DNA of 64,000 nt from Bradyrhizobium tropiciagri (GTDB lineage Bacteria; Pseudomonadota; Alphaproteobacteria; Rhizobiales; Xanthobacteraceae). The DNA is taken from assembly GCF_018130545.1 (NCBI RefSeq), contig NZ_JAFCKF010000002.1, positions 496,001-560,000 of the forward strand. The letters run 5' to 3'. Below the pieces are notes generated by a model. That model did not search any database. It was not told the origin of the DNA and saw only the letters and a list, made by a program, of their open reading frames with translations. Position 1 is the first letter of the stretch; every line of letters begins with the position of its first letter. Below are positions 9,500 through 18,111 of this stretch, piece after piece. Position numbers and translations under genes: made by a program.

Positions 9500-9688
9500 C
9501 GATGTCGTCCCTGCCTAGTGCGCAATTGCGCACGGGAGCAGGGACCCATAACCACCGGCCATAGTTATTGCGCTTGGTCGCAGTTCCACACAATAACTTT
9601 GCTGGTCGATGACTAGCGCGGGACCGTCGCCGGCGGCCTATTGATAGATCACGCGGTATGAGTCCCTGCTTTCGCAGGGACGACAGCG
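9500..9688. repeat. Composite palindromic intergenic repeat (family A, copy 1)
   Basis: The left arm (about 9500-9555) reads GATGTCGTCCC, a hairpin, then GGGACCCATAACCAC. The right arm (about 9648-9688) is a degenerate inverted copy ending GGGACGACAGCG. The same arms occur at 22729-22878. The right arm lies inside the 3' end of mazG and encodes its last residues. It is probably a non-autonomous REP- or MITE-like element. No transposase is near. Confidence 0.75.
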
Positions 9689-10509
9689 GTGGTTGTGGCG
9701 GCGGTTTTCGCCTCGTTCCACAGCGCGTCCATCTCCTCCAGCGTCGCGCCCTCGAGCGGGCGGCCCTTGGCCGCGAGCGCCGTCTCGATATAGGCGAAGC
9801 GCCGCTCGAACTTGGCGTTGGTTGCGCGCAGCACGGTTTCCGGGTCGGCGTCGACGTGGCGGGCGAGGTTGACCAGCGCGAACATCAGGTCGCCGGTCTC
9901 TTCCGCGATCTCGGCCTTGTCGTTGCGGTCGAGCGCGGCCTCGATCTCGTCGGCTTCCTCGCGGATCTTGGCGAGCACCGCGCGCGGGTCGTTCCAGTCG
10001 AAGCCAACGGTGGACGCCTTGCGCTGCAACTCCATCGCGCGCGTCAGGGCAGGCAGGCCCGCCTTCACGCTCGCCAGCAGCGACTTGTGCGCCGTATCCT
10101 CCGGCGGCCGCCGCGCGGCGCGCTCCGCCTTCTCCTCGGCCTTGATGCGTTCCCAGGCGCTCTTGACGCCGGCGGGCTGGATATTGCCGTCCTTGTCGGC
10201 AAAGACGTGCGGGTGACGGCGGATCATCTTCTTCGTGATCGCCTCGACCACATCGCCGAACGCGAAGGCGTTCTGCTCTTCCGCCATCTGGGCGTGATAC
10301 ACCACCTGCAGCAGCAGGTCGCCGAGCTCCTCGCGCAAATCGTCGAGATCGCCGCGCGAGATCGCGTCCGCGACTTCATAGGCCTCCTCGATCGTGTAGG
10401 GCGCGATCGTCTGGAAGTCCTGCTCGAGGTCCCATGGGCAGCCGGTCACCGGCGTGCGCAGCGCGGCCATGATCTCGATCAGGCGGGAAATGTCGCGGGA
10501 AGGGGTCAT
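9649..10509 (-). CDS. mazG: Nucleoside triphosphate pyrophosphohydrolase MazG
   Basis: 286 residues from ATG 10509. Upstream starts would only add non-conserved sequence overlapping queC. There are two MazG domains. The first (about residues 10-110) shows LRTPVTGCPWDLEQ and the metal-binding pattern EEAYEVADA ... DLREELGDLLLQVV. The second (about 150-260) shows KIREEADEIEAA and EIAEETGDLMFALVNLARH. MazG hydrolyses (d)NTPs to NMP and PPi, cleaning the nucleotide pool. The last dozen residues (AVVPAKAGTHTA) are not MazG sequence. They are translated from the palindromic repeat that overlaps the 3' end. Confidence 0.93.
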   Translation of the reverse strand: MTPSRDISRLIEIMAALRTPVTGCPWDLEQDFQTIAPYTIEEAYEVADAISRGDLDDLREELGDLLLQVVYHAQMAEEQNAFAFGDVVEAITKKMIRRHPHVFADKDGNIQPAGVKSAWERIKAEEKAERAARRPPEDTAHKSLLASVKAGLPALTRAMELQRKASTVGFDWNDPRAVLAKIREEADEIEAALDRNDKAEIAEETGDLMFALVNLARHVDADPETVLRATNAKFERRFAYIETALAAKGRPLEGATLEEMDALWNEAKTAATTTAVVPAKAGTHTA

Positions 10510-10637
10510 GGAGCACCGCTGTATGAGAGGTCTGGCCGTTATGCCAAATCGACCCTGTCGATCCCAGCAAAACGCGCCGGAATAACGGCGCTGTCCACCG
10601 ATTGGCCGTACGGCCAAGGGATGCTAAAGCCCGTTCC

Positions 10638-11366
10638 ATGACCGATCAGAACACTTCCGACACGGCGCTGGTGCTGTTTTCCGGCGGCCAGGATTCCACC
10701 ACCTGTCTGGCCTGGGCGCTGTCGCGCTTTGCCCGCGTCGAGATGCTCGGTTTCTCCTACGGCCAGCGCCATGCCGTCGAACTCGATTGCCGCGACCGGC
10801 TGCTGGCCGGGATCAAGCAGGTGCGGCCCGACTGGGCGGCTAAGGTCGGTGACAGCCATACGCTCGCGATCCCGACACTGTCCGATATCTCCGACACCGC
10901 GCTGACCCGCGACGTCGCCATCGAAATGGGCGCCGACGGATTGCCCAACACCTTCGTGCCGGGCCGCAACCTCGTGTTCCTCACCTTCGCCGCGGCGCTG
11001 GCCTACCGGCGCGGCATCCGCCACATCATCGGCGGCATGTGCGAGACCGACTATTCCGGCTATCCGGATTGCCGCGACGAGACCATCAAGGCGTTGCAGT
11101 CGGCGCTCAATCTCGGCATGGCCAGGGATTTCGAGCTGCACACGCCGCTGATGTGGCTCGACAAGGCCGCGACCTGGCGGCTCGCGCACGAACTCGGCGG
11201 AGCAGGGCTGGTTGATCTGATCCGCGAGCACTCCCACACCTGCTATCTCGGCGAACGCGGCGCGCAGCACGATTGGGGCTATGGCTGCGGCGAATGCCCG
11301 GCTTGCAGCCTGCGCGCCAAGGGCTGGCGGGAGTATGTCGCGCAGGGGAGTGGCGGCAATCCCTGA
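10638..11366 (+). CDS. queC: 7-cyano-7-deazaguanine synthase QueC
   Basis: 242 residues from ATG 10638, divergent from mazG. An upstream in-frame start at 10602 adds 12 non-conserved residues. QueC makes preQ0 from 7-carboxy-7-deazaguanine with ATP and ammonia, in queuosine tRNA modification. It shows the PP-loop [14 protein letters not shown] near the N terminus, [28 protein letters not shown], and a C-terminal zinc site of four Cys (HTCYLG, then CGECPAC). No other queuosine gene is in the window. Confidence 0.96.
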   Translation: MTDQNTSDTALVLFSGGQDSTTCLAWALSRFARVEMLGFSYGQRHAVELDCRDRLLAGIKQVRPDWAAKVGDSHTLAIPTLSDISDTALTRDVAIEMGADGLPNTFVPGRNLVFLTFAAALAYRRGIRHIIGGMCETDYSGYPDCRDETIKALQSALNLGMARDFELHTPLMWLDKAATWRLAHELGGAGLVDLIREHSHTCYLGERGAQHDWGYGCGECPACSLRAKGWREYVAQGSGGNP

Positions 11367-11549
11367 GTTGTCTGACGGCACAAGCTGGCGCAGCGATCGC
11401 ATCCAACGCCGTGTCGCGGGGGCGCTCCGCCAAAATATCGAAAAACAACCCCATGCACAGTAGCCGTCGGCCGTCGGCGTTGGACACGGACCACTTGACA
11501 CGTCGGGCAACTCAGTCGTATTTTTCCATTATTCCGAAATAACTACAGC

Positions 11550-11653
11550 TGTCATCGCCCGGCTCGACCTGGCGATCCAGTACGCCGCGCCCCCTCGGCT
11601 CGAGCACTGCTGTCTCTGGAATACTGGATCACCCGCTTTCGCGGGTGATGACG
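11550..11653. repeat. Composite palindromic intergenic repeat (family B)
   Basis: Two short palindromes lie in inverted orientation. The left (11550-11583) runs from TGTCATCGCC to GGCGATCCAGTA. The right (11622-11653) runs from TACTGGATCACC to GGGTGATGACG and contains a perfect 9-bp stem ATCACCCGC / GCGGGTGAT with loop TTTC. The pair fills much of the 335-bp gap between queC and the nitrile hydratase operon, and may act as a terminator for both convergent units. Nothing else is recognisable in that gap. Confidence 0.65.
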
Positions 11654-11701
11654 CCGAACAAGGCTCTTCGACAATGCGAACGAGGCGAAAGGAAAGCGCC
11701 T

Positions 11702-12079
11702 CTACCTAAAATCCGCCGACGTCAGTACGATCGGTTGGCCGTGCGGGGTGCGGTCGGCGGCGTGGTCCCAGGCGTCGCGATAGCGATGCAGCGTCTCCGA
11801 TGTCGTGACGCCCTTGGCGGCGACCAAGTGCTCGAGCGTCGCCAGCCAATGCTGGTAATAGGTCTCGCCGGTATCGGGATCGCCGGCGGCCTGCGCGCGC
11901 TTGATCTGATCGGCAAGCGCTGCGGCCCATTCGGGCCAGGTGAACACGCCGCGGTCATGCAGCGTCAGCGCCATCGCGAAGGCCTGCGCTTCCCACGGCG
12001 CGCGGAACACCGGTCCGTCCTGGTCGCGGGGAATGCTGGAGACGGCGCTGGTCGCGCGCGCCGCGGCGCCGGCATCCAT
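11702..12079 (-). CDS. Nitrile hydratase accessory/activator protein
   Basis: 125 residues from ATG 12079, whose A overlaps the stop of the beta-subunit gene (TGATG). It resembles the small P14K/NhlE-type proteins that load cobalt and mature the alpha subunit. Visible are FRAPWEAQAFAMALTLHDRG, FTWPEWAAALADQIKRA and YYQHWLATLEHLVAAKG. These match the N-terminal region of beta subunits, from which such accessories derive. It is third in the operon nthA-nthB-accessory. Confidence 0.85.
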   Translation of the reverse strand: MDAGAAARATSAVSSIPRDQDGPVFRAPWEAQAFAMALTLHDRGVFTWPEWAAALADQIKRAQAAGDPDTGETYYQHWLATLEHLVAAKGVTTSETLHRYRDAWDHAADRTPHGQPIVLTSADFR

Positions 12080-12738
12080 CACACGGCCTCCAGATATGGC
12101 TCGAACGCGTCGATCGAGACCTTGATAGTCGGGTCGGAGTCCGGTCCCCACAGCTCGCGTCCATCGAACACGACGGTGTACAGCCATTGCGGATGCTCGC
12201 CAGCGTCGTTCGCGACCGTATCGGGAAACACATGACAGCCGTGATCGCGCTCGACCACGCCGACATGACCGCGCACATAGCGCGGCAGCCGCGTGTGGGT
12301 GGCGGGGTGGATGTTCTTCGCGCGGACCCGGTCGCCGGCCTTGAACTTCGCCGGTCCTGGCGCTGCGCGGCCGAACTTGCCGCGCACCATGATGCGCTCG
12401 ACATCGGCCATCGAGAACGTGCCGTGCTTGAGCGATTTCGCCGGCGCGACGGAATGTCCGGATGCGACGTCGTCCTTGGAGATATAGCCCTTGTCGAGCA
12501 GCAGGGCTTCCAGCCCAAGGAACCATTTCTTGTAATAGGAGCTCGACAGATAGACCTGCGGGGGCAGGGTCTCGCGATAGAAGCGCGAGGCATCGATGTT
12601 GAACGCGCCGGCCGCGCCCATCGCGCGGACCATTGCGAGCACCCGCGATTCCCATTCCTCATGGAACATCGGCTCGTTCGGCTCGGGCTCGACCTTGCCG
12701 AACCCGTCCATGCCGCCCATGTCGTGGACGCCATTCAT
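12079..12738 (-). CDS. nthB: Nitrile hydratase beta subunit
   Basis: 219 residues from ATG 12738, overlapping the nthA stop by 4 nt (ATGA). It begins [14 protein letters not shown], the hallmark start of the beta subunit. [20 protein letters not shown] follows, and a C-terminal SH3-like barrel (about residues 125-219: [31 protein letters not shown]). With the alpha subunit it hydrates nitriles to amides. No amidase gene is adjacent, so the amide must be handled elsewhere. Confidence 0.96.
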   Translation of the reverse strand: MNGVHDMGGMDGFGKVEPEPNEPMFHEEWESRVLAMVRAMGAAGAFNIDASRFYRETLPPQVYLSSSYYKKWFLGLEALLLDKGYISKDDVASGHSVAPAKSLKHGTFSMADVERIMVRGKFGRAAPGPAKFKAGDRVRAKNIHPATHTRLPRYVRGHVGVVERDHGCHVFPDTVANDAGEHPQWLYTVVFDGRELWGPDSDPTIKVSIDAFEPYLEAV

Positions 12739-13364
12739 GACGGAGCTCCCGGCGTTTTCGGGAATCCGGTGCCGATCATCGAATCGCGCGTCACGAGCTC
12801 GGCGAGCTGGTCTTCGCTCCAGCCCTCGGTGCCCGCGGGCCGCATCGGCAGCACCAGGAAGCGCGTTTCCGCGGTCGAATCCCAGACCCGGATTTCGGTC
12901 TCCTTCGGCAGGCTGACGCCGAAATCGGCGAGCACGCCGCGTGGATCCTTGACCGCGCGCGAGCGGTACGGCGAGGCCTTGTACCAGACCGGCGGCAGCC
13001 CGAGCATTTCCCAGGGGTAACAGGAGCACAAAGTGCAGACGACCATGTTGTGACGGCCAGGCGTGTTCTCGATCGCGACCAGATGGTCGCCGACCCGGCT
13101 GACATGGCCGAGCGTGCCGACCGCCTTGGAGGCATCCTCGAGCAGCGCCTGCTTGAAGGCGGGATCGCTCCAGGCCTTGGCGACAACCCGGGCGCCGTTA
13201 TGCGGCCCGATCTTGGTCTCATAGGCCTGCACGATGGCGTCGAGCGCGGCAGCCTCGACATAGCCCTTCTCGGTCAGGATCGATTCCAGCGCGCGGACGC
13301 GCAGTTCGGTCTCCGACAGTTCGGAATGGTGGTGATCGTGGTGGTGGTGATCATGTTCGCTCAT
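12735..13364 (-). CDS. nthA: Nitrile hydratase alpha subunit, cobalt type
   Basis: 209 residues from ATG 13364. The metal claw CTLCSCYPW is intact (near residue 112), and Thr in CTLC indicates the cobalt form (iron forms have Ser). In mature enzymes the second and third Cys are oxidised to sulfinic and sulfenic acids. The N terminus is His-rich (8 His in residues 4-13, [10 protein letters not shown]), which may hold or pass metal. Downstream conserved parts include [15 protein letters not shown] and [10 protein letters not shown]. It is first gene of the three-gene operon and divergent from the crotonase gene 74 bp away. Confidence 0.96.
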   Translation of the reverse strand: MSEHDHHHHDHHHSELSETELRVRALESILTEKGYVEAAALDAIVQAYETKIGPHNGARVVAKAWSDPAFKQALLEDASKAVGTLGHVSRVGDHLVAIENTPGRHNMVVCTLCSCYPWEMLGLPPVWYKASPYRSRAVKDPRGVLADFGVSLPKETEIRVWDSTAETRFLVLPMRPAGTEGWSEDQLAELVTRDSMIGTGFPKTPGAPS

Positions 13365-13438
13365 GCCCAGAGAATAGGCGAAACCGCCGTGCTATGTCGA
13401 GGCAGGCAGTACACAACAATGCGAGCAGGGAGGTATGC

Positions 13439-14245
13439 GTGGTTGACGATGTGACGATCGAGAAGGGCCTCGGACCGGAGGGCCGCATCGCCGTGGTACG
13501 GTTCGACCGCGGCGACGGTATCAACGCGCTGTCGCCGGAGGCGCTGCGGCAGCTGACGGATGCGGCACGCAGTTTCGAGGACGATGGCGCGACCTCTGTG
13601 GTGGTGCTGACCGGCAGCGCCAAAGCGTTCAGCGCCGGCTTCGACCTCAAGGACGCCGAGGGGCGTTCGCGCGCGACCATGGACATGGGCACGCTGCGCC
13701 GTCACCTGAAGCTCGGCCCGCGCCTGACGCGCGCCTGGCAGGAGATGGAGCAGGTCACGATCGGTGCGATCGAGGGCTTTTGCGTCGGTGGCGGCGTGGC
13801 GCTCGCGGTCGCGCTGGATTTCCGCGTCATGGCGCGCGATGCGCATCTGCGGGTGCCGGAGATCGCGCTCGGCATGAACATGAGCTGGCAGAGCGTACCG
13901 CGCATGCTGCATCTGATGGGCCCGGCACGCACCAAGCAGGCCGTGATCCTGGCCGACGACCGGATCTCGGCCGAGGAAGCCTACGAATGGGGCCTGGTAG
14001 AGCAGGTGACTGATCCCGGCAAATCGTTTGACGCTGCAATGGCACTCGCGGCCAAGGTCGCGGCCCAGCCGCCGATTTCGGTGGCGATGACCAAGCTGAC
14101 GGTCAACCGCCTGGCGCATGCGCTCGACGATCTCGCCAGCCATATGGACCTCGACCAGTTCGCGTTGGCGAGCCTCACCGACGATCACAAGGAGGGCGTT
14201 GCGGCTTTCCTCGGACGGCGGAAACCACGCTTCAGGGGGCACTGA
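13439..14245 (+). CDS. Enoyl-CoA hydratase/isomerase (crotonase) family protein
   Basis: 268 residues from GTG 13439, chosen because AGGGAGG lies 5-6 nt upstream. An ATG at 13394 in the same frame has no such site. Crotonase fold: the oxyanion-hole segments are AFSAGFDLKD (near residue 65) and IEGFCVGGGVALAVALDFRVMA (near 110), followed by RVPEIALGMNMSW. The C terminus has the usual helical trimerisation region. It acts on an acyl-CoA thioester but the exact reaction cannot be read. A shared pathway with the divergent nitrile hydratase operon is not demonstrated. Confidence 0.85.
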   Translation: MVDDVTIEKGLGPEGRIAVVRFDRGDGINALSPEALRQLTDAARSFEDDGATSVVVLTGSAKAFSAGFDLKDAEGRSRATMDMGTLRRHLKLGPRLTRAWQEMEQVTIGAIEGFCVGGGVALAVALDFRVMARDAHLRVPEIALGMNMSWQSVPRMLHLMGPARTKQAVILADDRISAEEAYEWGLVEQVTDPGKSFDAAMALAAKVAAQPPISVAMTKLTVNRLAHALDDLASHMDLDQFALASLTDDHKEGVAAFLGRRKPRFRGH

Positions 14246-14433
14246 CGGGTGTCCCGATCGACAAGCGCGGCTCGGCGTTCCAGTACCTGGGGAAGGTCCC
14301 CGTCTATAAGCCGGCCGCGCTCGATGTCGACTCGATGCTCTATGCAGAGCCAAGCCGAAGCTGAGGCCAAGGCACGCACGGGGATGCATGCATGATGCAC
14401 GCATCGATGAGAGTCATCCTTGATTGTGAGACC

Positions 14434-16111
14434 TCATTGAAGGACAAGTTCGTGGTTTACGTTGTCCTGCGACCAAGACCTGAACCTATTCAAAAAGGAC
14501 TGTCCAAGCAGCAAAGGGGCATTGGCGCGTGCGATGCTTGCGCGAACATTGGTCACCGTTCGATCTCCAACCTTCAAAGATCTGATGATAAATGTCCTCG
14601 ATGAGACAATCGAACCATCAGCAAGGCGATGGTTTGCGGATCCAGTAAAGTCGCTTTCGTTGATCGTGCCGGTCCTCATCAATGTTTGAGCAACATTGGC
14701 TGGGATCGAAACGTCAGAGGCTCCACTGTCAACAACGAAGTTTAACTTCAGGGTGTCGTTTATGAGAGCGGGCACGTAAAAGGTCCCATTGCCTGAAACC
14801 ATCCTCACGCGCGCGTCGCCCGCGGATAGTTCGGTCACTATCTGAGGTGCCGCGGGCCAAAGGACGCCGAGACGGGCCAGTGCCGCCTGGGCAAAACGAT
14901 TTCCGTGATCTGCGGCTAGCCTGTACAGGCGGACGGCTTCGCGCTCATCTTTTAATAACCCGCCATCGCCGCGCTCGTATGCAGCTCCCAGATTTGCCTG
15001 ACCTTGAGCGTTGCCATCCTCTGCAGACATTTTGAAATAACGTACAGCCTCGACAACATCTTTCGGCAGTCCTCCGACTCCACCCAAATAGGCAAGTCCT
15101 AGATTCGCCTGCGCCTGCGCATTCCTGTGTTCTGCTGCGAGCTTATAAAGCCGTACTGCTTCGGTCTCGTCCCTGGTTAAGCCACCGGAGCCGCGCAAAT
15201 ACGCCGCGCCCAAGTTAGTTTGCGCCTGATCGTTGCCTTGTTCAGCTGACAATTTGTAGAGACGCACAGCTTCACGATCGTCTCTTGCTAGCCCGCCCGC
15301 TCCCACGCTCATAGGCAAACCCGAGGTTCACCTGGCCAAGGGCGTTACCTTGGTCAGCCGATAATTTGTACAGTCGGCCCGCTTCACGTTCATCTTTGGT
15401 GACTCCGCCGCGTCCCTCGAGATAAAAGATCCCGAGATAGACTTGCGCGAAAGCGTTACCACGCTCTGCTGCCGTTCTGTATAGACGGGCGGCCGCGTAA
15501 TCATCTTTGGCCAAGCCGCCCCGTCCCGTTTGATATAATCTGCCGAGATTATATTGCGCTGACGCGAAGCCCTGATCTGCGGAAAGCCTAAAAAGACGGG
15601 CGGCTTCACTATCATTTTGGGGCAGCCCGCCGTGTCCCCCTAGATAAAGAACTCCAAGGTCGTTTTGACCCTGCGCGTTCCCGTGATCTGCAGCGAATTT
15701 CGAGAGGCGGAGCGCTTCGGCGTCATCCTTCGGGATGCCGCTCTCTCCAATCAGATAAAGCGACGCCAGGCTGGCCGCACCTTGAACGCTGCCACCCTCG
15801 AACGCCTTGGCGTATTGCCGCCGGGCCGCATCAACGTTTTTGGCGGCCTGATATGCCCGACCAAGCTGCAGGGCGATCCGGGGATCGTTTGGGGCCGCCT
15901 TCGCCGCACGTTCGCATGCATCGATCGCGACCTCTGCGACGATCTTTTCAAAACTGACGCCGGCAACTCCCGCTGGGCGCGTGCTATCAAATGGATGAGC
16001 CGCAGCTCGGTCGCAGGCTGCTAGAAGTTCAACGACTGGCTTCTCGGCGGCGCAAGCAGAGGACCCACTAAATCCAATCAAGAGTCCGACGGAGAGATAA
16101 ATCAGCCTCAC
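14434..16111 (-). pseudogene. Sel1-repeat/retropepsin-like aspartic protease, split by a single-base frameshift
   Basis: Read from GTG 16111 (strong G-rich Shine-Dalgarno) the protein has a signal peptide (LIYLSVGLLIGFSG, Ala-Cys-Ala-Ala-Glu cut region), a TPR-like segment, and then 36-residue Sel1 repeats. The frame stops at 15272. The adjacent frame continues the same repeats to 14434. Consensus ERGxGGLxKD is restored by removing one G from a GGG run (CCC on the + strand, 15302-15304), in the fifth of eight repeats. Repaired, it is 558 residues and ends in a retropepsin-like domain with VDSGASDVSIP and LLLGQSFLNRF. It is probably an exported protein, with Sel1 repeats for protein contacts. 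A true mutation, a sequencing error or a recoding site are all possible. Confidence 0.8.
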
Positions 16112-16463
16112 CGCACCCCCCCTGTGAGACGAACTAAAAAGTGTTTCGCTACAAAGACCCAAGCCTATCCGTTCGGCTCGCCCCTGCCAACGCCGGATGC
16201 TCAGGAAGATGTGCGTTGCCAAGGCGAAAACTCTCGGTTGATTAAGAAATCCCGCGGGACGGGCACAACCGAGCCCGCCACGGCATCCCTTCGCCCGTCC
16301 CAGCGGAGGCATGGCGGCTAGGCGAGGGCGCGGTCTGGACCTGAACACAGCTGCCGAGGTGTCCCTGCTGGTCGCTGCCCAGCCGAACGCCAATCCACGC
16401 TCGCCCCAATCACGCTAACGAGATATCTAGGATGGTGTGGGCAGGGCCATTACGTTCGATGGT
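16112..16463. other. Intergenic region, no gene recognised
   Basis: 352 bp between the 5' end of the Sel1/retropepsin gene and the 3' end of the DUF763 gene. Only short low-quality frames are present. It should hold the promoter of the Sel1 gene but no clear element was seen. Confidence 0.4.
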
Positions 16464-17711
16464 CTAGCGCTTGGTGATGCCGTCGCGGCCGGCGAGGTCG
16501 GCCTCCCAGCCGAATACCGAGCGGCCGCCGAGGCTTGGCGAACGCGCGCGCTCATTGGCCACGAAGGCATCGAAGGATGGGCCGGTCGCGGTCCGCTCGA
16601 GCCTGCGGGCCTGATCGTCGAGCCGCTTCAACGCCTGCAACTCCTCGTCGCGGCCAAGCTTTGCCTGCTGCACCGCCGATTTCAGCACGCCGATGGTCTC
16701 GTCATAGACCTTGATCGGCACCGGAAACGGATGGCGGTCCTTGCCGCCATGCGCGAGCGAGAAACGCGCCGGATCGCGGAAACGATACGGCGTCCCGTGC
16801 ACGACCTCGGCGACCATCGCGAGCGACTCCACGGTGCGGGCGCCGACGCCCGGCGACAGCAGCAGCTCGGGGAAGTCCAGCGGCCCGCGCTCGGCGGCGG
16901 CGGCGAGGGTGCCGTGCAGGCGGCGGATGAAGACATCGCTGGAGCGCACATCGTGGTGGGCCGGCATGATCAAGTGCAGGAGATCGCCCTGCGCCTCTAT
17001 CTTCTCGGTCAGTTCGGCATATTGACGCGAGATGCCGTCGGGACCGAGCACAGCCAACAAGTCGAGCTGGGCCTGGCGCGAGCCGTCGGCGCGGTGGTCG
17101 GTGAGATTGACGATCTCACCTTGCGATGGGCCGTCGATCGCGCTGTGCGGCTCGTCGACAAAGCTGCGCAGGCCTTCGGAATGCCAGTGATAGCGTCGCG
17201 CCTGCCGCTTGCTGTCGCTCATGCCTTGCTGGACCACGGTCCATTTGCCGTCGGCCGTGACGAAGAAGCCATGCAGATAGAGCTCGAAACCGTCCTGGAC
17301 CGCGGCGCTGTCGACCTTGGCGACCAGACGGCTGGCGCGGGTGAGGGCAACGCCGTCGAAGCCGGTCCGCTCGCCCAGCGCCGACAGCTCGTCCGGCGTC
17401 CGCCGCGAATGCTTGCCGCGGCCGCCGCAGACGTAGATGCCGAGCTCGTCCTGCATCGGCGCCAGCCCGCGCTTCAGCGCGCCAATGACGCTCGTGGTGA
17501 TACCAGACGAATGCCAGTCCATGCCCATCACGGCGCCGAACGACTGGAACCAGAACGGATGTGAGAGCCGCTGCAGGAATGCGTCACGGCCGTAATGGTG
17601 GACCACGGCCTGCGTGATGATGGCGCCCAGCGTCGCCATGCGCTGCGCCAGCCATGGCGGCACGCGTCCACCGTGGAGGGGAAGATCAGCGCTGCCGGTA
17701 CGTCGGGCCAT
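16464..17711 (-). CDS. DUF763 family protein of unknown function
   Basis: 415 residues from ATG 17711. I recognise the family by its start, RRTGSADLPLHGGRVPPWL, and by GMDWHSSGITTSVIGALKRG (near residue 65-85). Later conserved-looking stretches are YHWHSEGLRSFVDEPHSA and LLLSPGVGARTVESLAMVAE. The latter resembles a helix-hairpin-helix (PGVGARTVESLA), suggesting nucleic-acid contact, but that is inference. DUF763 has no established function known to me. The gene stands alone, convergent with nothing and divergent from the TRAP genes. Confidence 0.85.
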   Translation of the reverse strand: MARRTGSADLPLHGGRVPPWLAQRMATLGAIITQAVVHHYGRDAFLQRLSHPFWFQSFGAVMGMDWHSSGITTSVIGALKRGLAPMQDELGIYVCGGRGKHSRRTPDELSALGERTGFDGVALTRASRLVAKVDSAAVQDGFELYLHGFFVTADGKWTVVQQGMSDSKRQARRYHWHSEGLRSFVDEPHSAIDGPSQGEIVNLTDHRADGSRQAQLDLLAVLGPDGISRQYAELTEKIEAQGDLLHLIMPAHHDVRSSDVFIRRLHGTLAAAAERGPLDFPELLLSPGVGARTVESLAMVAEVVHGTPYRFRDPARFSLAHGGKDRHPFPVPIKVYDETIGVLKSAVQQAKLGRDEELQALKRLDDQARRLERTATGPSFDAFVANERARSPSLGGRSVFGWEADLAGRDGITKR

Positions 17712-17840
17712 CGGTCTGCAAACCTCGCTATGGCGTCGTTGAGTCGGGGGCAGACTATCAAGCAAACGCTCCAAGCCCGGCGTCAAGCGATCCCGGCTGC
17801 CCATATCCGTAATTCGCATAAGGTATATTATGGAATATTT

Positions 17841-17863
17841 ATATCTACAATTAGATCAGATAT
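17841..17863. promoter_or_regulatory. AT-rich inverted repeat upstream of the TRAP operon
   Basis: ATATCT-N11-AGATAT lies in a markedly AT-rich stretch (about 17811-17870) inside the 400-bp gap between the DUF763 gene and dctP. It is a plausible operator or promoter core for one of the two divergent units. No regulator gene adjoins it. Confidence 0.35.
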
Positions 17864-18111
17864 TTAGTGGGAAATCTTCGCACAGGACCGCAGCTTGGCG
17901 CCTGTCCTGACGGATCCCGACCATGGATCGCCTAGTCGTAGCAGCACGGCGAACCTCGCGCGCTCGTCTCGTCAGAAAGCCGATATTGCCGCGGCGTACG
18001 GACGCTGCAATAAGCCCCAGCTGTGCAGAGATCGCTGGTGACCCCACAGCATCAGGTCCGTATAGGATGGCATCTCAGAACAACAACAAGCCTCTCGAGG
18101 GAGCAACACCA

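Noticed and set aside
9658-10641. 327-residue open frame on the + strand over mazG
   Set aside because: Shadow of mazG. The - strand carries both MazG domains and a sensible start.
14392-14689. Small + strand frames opposite the retropepsin domain
   Set aside because: No ribosome site or family, and they are fully antisense to a domain with clear DSGA and LLLGQSF motifs.
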